Shown one piece after another: positions 60,589 through 64,000 of a stretch of DNA of 64,000 nucleotides (position 1 is the stretch's first letter; every line of letters begins with the position of its first letter). Source of the DNA: Paenibacillus xylanilyticus (GTDB lineage Bacteria; Bacillota; Bacilli; Paenibacillales; Paenibacillaceae); NCBI RefSeq assembly GCF_013359935.1, contig NZ_JABMCB010000206.1, positions 62,001-126,000 on the forward strand, read 5' to 3'. The notes under the pieces were generated by a model. It was not told the DNA's origin. It ran no database searches and saw only the letters and a list, made by a program, of their open reading frames with translations. The position numbers and the translations under genes are program-made.

Positions 60589-60617
60589 TTGCAGGAAATA
60601 CGGGTGTTCGTTATAGT
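60589..60617 (+). promoter_or_regulatory. Promoter of the LplABC-type operon
   Basis: TTGCAG (60589-60594), 17-base spacer, TATAGT (60612-60617). Predicted start at about 60624, immediately before the leader hairpin. Confidence 0.7.
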
Positions 60618-60625
60618 GAGTGAAA

Positions 60626-60680
60626 GCTTTGATTTGGCAAGGAGGATCCTTCCTCATTAGCCTGTCAAAGCCCCTTTTTT
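60626..60680 (+). terminator. Leader hairpin with T-run (possible attenuator)
   Basis: GCTTTGA (60626-60632) pairs with TCAAAGC (60665-60671); inside, AGGAGGATCC-TTCCT folds further; six T follow at 60675-60680. It lies between the promoter and the binding-protein gene, so it would stop transcription unless overcome. Confidence 0.65.
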
Positions 60681-60737
60681 AATCGTTAATCCGATTAATA
60701 CGATAGGTTTAAGAGACTAAGGAGGATGAGGAAGCCT

Positions 60738-62318
60738 ATGCAAAAAGTGGGGAGACGTAACACCCGTAATCTGGCCTGGATCATATCCATTGTCATGGTC
60801 ATGTCTGTCGTTCTCAGTGCATGCGGAAGTAAAGGAGAAGCGCAGACGAATGGAAGCAGCAGCGGAAATCCAGATGCTCCATTGGAAGTTAGCATCATGA
60901 CGATTACACCAAGTGCAGTTCCTGCAGCTGATGATAATGTAATCAAACGCGCGATTGAAAAAGCAACCAACTCCAAAATGAGTATTCAGTGGGTCTCGAA
61001 CAATATTTATGGCGACAAGCTGAACCTGACGCTTGCATCCGGGGATCTTCCCGATTTAATCATGATTAATGATCCGTTTGGAAGCACCTTCACCAAGATG
61101 GTCAAGCAAGGTGCATTCTGGGATATAACACCTTACATCCAGGACTATCCAAACCTGAGCAAGGGCATTCCGGATATTGCCTGGGAAACAACTAAGGCAG
61201 CAGACGGCAACAATTACGGCATACCGCGGCCTCGGCCGGTAACGGGAGATTCTTTTTTCATTATCCGCAAGGACTGGCTCGACAAATTAAACCTGCAGGT
61301 GCCGGAGACGACAGATGAATTGTTCGATGTGATGAAGGCGTTTGTGGAACAGGACCCGGATGGAAACGGACAATCCGATACCACGGCACTTGCCGCTTAT
61401 GTCAGTCCGGATGATCTGGGTTGGGGCGGTAATCTGGGACCGGTACTGGGTGCCATTGAAAGTTCTTTTATTGGAACCAACAGCAGTTGGAAGTGGGATG
61501 AAACAGAGGGCAAATTGGTCTACAGGGAACTGCTGCCCGAGGTAAGAGAGTCCCTTCAATATCTGACGAAAGCCTACAGCAGCGGCATGATGCCTGAGGA
61601 TCTTCTTTCGCTCAAGCTGACGCAGGCAAGAGAACTGTTCAAGCGTAATCAGGCGGGCATTATTGTGGACAAGACAGGCACGATGCGCAAAATCTATGCC
61701 GATGATCTGAAAAAGGTTGATCCTTCTTTTAAGTATACGGATTTTTATCCTCTGACCAATCTGAATGGATATAACCCGAAAGGATCAGGGTACAACGGCA
61801 TTTTGGCGATCCCTGCTAGCGTGCCGGAAGAGAAAATGAAACGAATTCTCCAACTCGTCGACACCTGGATGAATCCGGAAGTGTTTGAAATTCAGCAGTT
61901 CGGAATTGAAGGTACGCATTATAAAGTGGTCGATGGCAAAAAGGTAGCGAGTACCGAGAAATTAACGGCGGACAACGCCTCGGATTTCAATCATATCGTT
62001 AACGTCATTGATCTGCCTTGGGATACCACAGGCGAAACGGATGAGGAGACACAGGCGAATGAACTGTTCAAGAAAGTGGAGGCCGAACGGGACAAAACGA
62101 GTGTGGCCGACCTATCCGCTGGTCTTCAATCGGAAACAGGACAGAAGATTCTGCCTGAACTGAACAAGAAGATCCAGGATCTCAAGGCGAAAATTATTTT
62201 GGGTCGTGAGCCAATTGAAGCATGGGATACCTTTGTGGAGTCCCTGCGTAATGATCCGAATGTTCAGGCTATGAGTGATGAGATGACGGAGGCTTACAAG
62301 AAAAGAAACGGACAGTGA
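60738..62318 (+). CDS. LplA-like sugar ABC solute-binding lipoprotein
   Basis: A 526-residue binding protein. ATG 60738 is chosen because the ATG at 60726 lies on top of the AAGGAGG. The signal peptide ends in LSAC with lipidated Cys29. Domain features: MSIQWVSNNIYGDKLNLTLA, DLIMINDPFGSTFTKMVKQG, and the DPDGNGQSDTTAL EF-hand-like calcium loop. This is the large LplA/YtcQ class that works with LplB- and LplC-type permeases on complex oligosaccharides such as pectin fragments. Confidence 0.92.
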   Translation: MQKVGRRNTRNLAWIISIVMVMSVVLSACGSKGEAQTNGSSSGNPDAPLEVSIMTITPSAVPAADDNVIKRAIEKATNSKMSIQWVSNNIYGDKLNLTLASGDLPDLIMINDPFGSTFTKMVKQGAFWDITPYIQDYPNLSKGIPDIAWETTKAADGNNYGIPRPRPVTGDSFFIIRKDWLDKLNLQVPETTDELFDVMKAFVEQDPDGNGQSDTTALAAYVSPDDLGWGGNLGPVLGAIESSFIGTNSSWKWDETEGKLVYRELLPEVRESLQYLTKAYSSGMMPEDLLSLKLTQARELFKRNQAGIIVDKTGTMRKIYADDLKKVDPSFKYTDFYPLTNLNGYNPKGSGYNGILAIPASVPEEKMKRILQLVDTWMNPEVFEIQQFGIEGTHYKVVDGKKVASTEKLTADNASDFNHIVNVIDLPWDTTGETDEETQANELFKKVEAERDKTSVADLSAGLQSETGQKILPELNKKIQDLKAKIILGREPIEAWDTFVESLRNDPNVQAMSDEMTEAYKKRNGQ

Positions 62319-62342
62319 ATCTGAGGGAAGGAGCTGCTAACC

Positions 62343-63314
62343 ATGAGCGTAACCGAGCAACACCTTAGCACCCACAAGGGAAAGCAGACTTCAGCCAAAA
62401 GAAACAGACGGACGAAATGGCTCTCCGCGCTGCGGCGCGATCGATCGTTATATTTGCTTGCACTGCCCGGCATCCTGTTCTTTCTCGTTTTCAAATATAT
62501 CCCGATGTGGGGCATTGTCATTGCGTTCCAGGACTATTCCCCCTTCAGGGGGATTCAGGGCAGCGAATGGGTTGGATTGCAGCACTTTACTGCGCTATTT
62601 GCCAACCCGGACTTTGCCTTACTGTTTCGAAATACCCTTGCCATCAGCCTGCTGAATCTGATCTTGTTTTTTCCTTTTCCGATTCTGATCTCGCTGGGGC
62701 TCAATGAACTCCGCAATGTGACGTACAAGAGACTGATCCAGACGGTCATATACATGCCGCACTTCCTCTCCTGGGTGATTATTGCAGGACTGACGTTCCT
62801 TCTGTTCGCCAAGGGAACAGGACTGGTCAACGAGCTATTTGCCTTATGGGGCTGGCCGAGGGTGGACATTCTAACGAACCCGGACAGCTTCTGGATCATG
62901 GTCACCTTGCAAGCCATGTGGAAGGAAGCGGGCTGGGGAACGATCGTGTTTCTGGCCGCCATGGCGAGTGTAGACACCCAACTATATGAGGCAGCACGAA
63001 TGGATGGAGCAGGGCGGCTGCGCCAGATCTGGCACATTACGCTGCCTGCCATCCGCAGTGTCATTATAGTGCTCTTTATTTTAAGACTGGGGGACATCAT
63101 GGAGGTCGGGTTCGAGCAGATTTTCCTCATGTATAACGGCGCTGTATCTGAAGTGGCCGAAGTATTCGACACCTATGTATATCGTACGGGGATCGAGCAG
63201 GGCGATTTCAGCTATAGTACGGCGGTTGGACTGTTTAAATCAGTTGTCGGGCTGGTGCTCGTAGTGGCTGCAAACCGTTTGGTGAAACGCATGGGTCAGG
63301 AAGGGGTTTATTAG
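62343..63314 (+). CDS. Sugar ABC permease, LplB/YteP-like
   Basis: A 323-residue permease with six helices after a basic N-terminus (KRNRRTKWLSALRRDRSLYL). SLYLLALPGILFFLVFKYIP and MWGIVIAFQDYSPF are the LplB/YteP signature; the EAA loop is YEAARMDGAGRLRQIWHITL, then PAIRS. It lies 24 bases after the binding-protein gene behind AAGGAGC. Confidence 0.93.
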   Translation: MSVTEQHLSTHKGKQTSAKRNRRTKWLSALRRDRSLYLLALPGILFFLVFKYIPMWGIVIAFQDYSPFRGIQGSEWVGLQHFTALFANPDFALLFRNTLAISLLNLILFFPFPILISLGLNELRNVTYKRLIQTVIYMPHFLSWVIIAGLTFLLFAKGTGLVNELFALWGWPRVDILTNPDSFWIMVTLQAMWKEAGWGTIVFLAAMASVDTQLYEAARMDGAGRLRQIWHITLPAIRSVIIVLFILRLGDIMEVGFEQIFLMYNGAVSEVAEVFDTYVYRTGIEQGDFSYSTAVGLFKSVVGLVLVVAANRLVKRMGQEGVY

Positions 63315-63369
63315 TGTCCGCTTCAGCCCATGCCCTTAACCATATCAAATAAAGGGAGGAGGATTAGGA

Positions 63370-64000
63370 ATGTATCGCTTGAAATGGAGTGAGAGGATCG
63401 GTCAGTCCCTGAATGCTGTCGTGCTTGGGCTGCTGGCAGTGGTCATGTTTTTTCCGCTTTATTATGTTTTTGTTGTTTCGTTCACGGATCCCGGAGAATA
63501 TTTGCAAAAGAAAATCGTACTTTTCCCGGAACAATGGTCTGTCGAAGCATATACCTATTTGTTGTCCACGCCTGCCTTTGCACGCTCACTGGGAAACAGT
63601 GCCTTTCTGGCAACCGTAGGTACAGTGTGCAGCCTGGCTGTATCCTCTTCCCTGGCCTATGCCCTTTCCCAGAAGAGGTTTTATTTCAGAAAAGTACTGA
63701 TGTTCCTGATTGTACTGACCATTTTGTTCAGTCCGGGAATTATTCCGAATTACCTGCTGGTCCGGGAACTGGGGCTGATTAATAACATCTGGGCATTGAT
63801 TCTGCCTGCGCTCGCCAATGGCTGGACGGTGCTGCTCATGAAAAATTTCTTCGACAGCCTGCCTGCGGAGATCAGCGAGGCGGCTTCCATTGACGGTTGC
63901 AGTGCAATCCGAACCTGGTACACCATTGTGCTGCCTTTGTCGATGCCGGCGCTTGCTGCATTTGGTTTGTTTTTCGCGGTGGGGTACTGGAACCAATTTT
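63370..64000 (+). CDS. Sugar ABC permease, LplC/YtcP-like, cut by window end
   Basis: ATG 63370 behind GGGAGGAGG opens a frame that runs off the right edge; 210 residues are visible. Helices begin NAVVLGLLAVVMFFPLYYVF, and VSFTDPGEYLQKKIVLFPEQ is the LplC/YtcP loop after helix 1. The EAA loop is ISEAASIDGCSAIRTWYTIV, then LPLSM. It partners the preceding permease. Confidence 0.92.
   Translation, partial: MYRLKWSERIGQSLNAVVLGLLAVVMFFPLYYVFVVSFTDPGEYLQKKIVLFPEQWSVEAYTYLLSTPAFARSLGNSAFLATVGTVCSLAVSSSLAYALSQKRFYFRKVLMFLIVLTILFSPGIIPNYLLVRELGLINNIWALILPALANGWTVLLMKNFFDSLPAEISEAASIDGCSAIRTWYTIVLPLSMPALAAFGLFFAVGYWNQF

Noticed and set aside
1..64000. tRNA, rRNA or known riboswitch
   Set aside because: No cloverleaf, rRNA core or recognisable riboswitch sequence was found by eye; a covariance scan could not be run.

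Overview
The window reads as chromosomal DNA of a Gram-positive, spore-forming Bacillota, most likely Paenibacillus. The evidence is strong purine-rich AGGAGG ribosome sites, frequent GTG/TTG starts, a Spo0M homologue behind a sigma-W-type promoter, a BceRSAB-type peptide-resistance module, a BstA/YfiT (bacillithiol) domain, and large sugar ABC loci without their own ATPase. No rRNA, tRNA, CRISPR array, prophage or intact insertion sequence was seen.

Region 1 (1-18.7 kb, all plus strand) is a dense head-to-tail array of small stand-alone genes: GNAT acetyltransferases, NUDIX and HAD hydrolases, methyltransferases, P-loop kinases, a PhzF isomerase, an S51 peptidase, an AadA-like nucleotidyltransferase, a cytidine-deaminase-like enzyme, an HD phosphohydrolase, a HIT protein, a possible zinc peptidase and small membrane or lipoproteins. 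Such genes detoxify, sanitise nucleotides or modify small molecules. The array shows decay: a headless remnant (782-994), a GNAT lacking its middle (10103-10414) and a frameshifted inositol-phosphatase-like gene (11432-12240).

Region 2 (18.9-29.6 kb) is mixed in orientation: a GT4 glycosyltransferase, a DMP19-like protein, a TmrB-like P-loop protein, a FAD oxidoreductase, spo0M, two methyltransferases, an in-frame GNAT-BstA fusion, a NUDIX hydrolase, a frameshifted GNAT and a short-chain dehydrogenase.

Region 3 (29.8-34.3 kb) is a complete two-component/ABC module of the Bce type, with a perfect 7-4-7 palindrome in front of the transporter genes. It is followed by a scar (34.35-34.7 kb) with fragments of two other genes. 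Region 4 (34.7-41.9 kb) holds unknown proteins, a GNAT, an erythromycin-esterase-like secreted protein, an XRE regulator with a membrane partner, and rtcB followed by a 225-bp element with complementary ends and a DUF4272 gene.

Region 5 (41.9-57.5 kb) is the most distinctive part: a divergent LacI regulator and a ten-gene cluster with two solute-binding proteins (one a 975-residue membrane-anchored fusion with two carbohydrate-binding-like domains), two pairs of sugar ABC permeases, an NHL-propeller/TPR membrane protein, a Yip1-type membrane protein, a DUF5696 protein and a GH26 glycosidase. It looks like an incompletely described polysaccharide sensing, uptake and degradation system. Its control region carries a cre/LacI-like box over the -35 and further palindromes.

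Region 6 (57.6-64 kb) has an amidohydrolase/MarR divergent pair with three matching operator boxes, a GrpB-like protein, an internally deleted pseudogene, and the start of an LplABC-type sugar ABC operon whose leader carries a terminator-like hairpin. The first and last genes are cut by the window edges.
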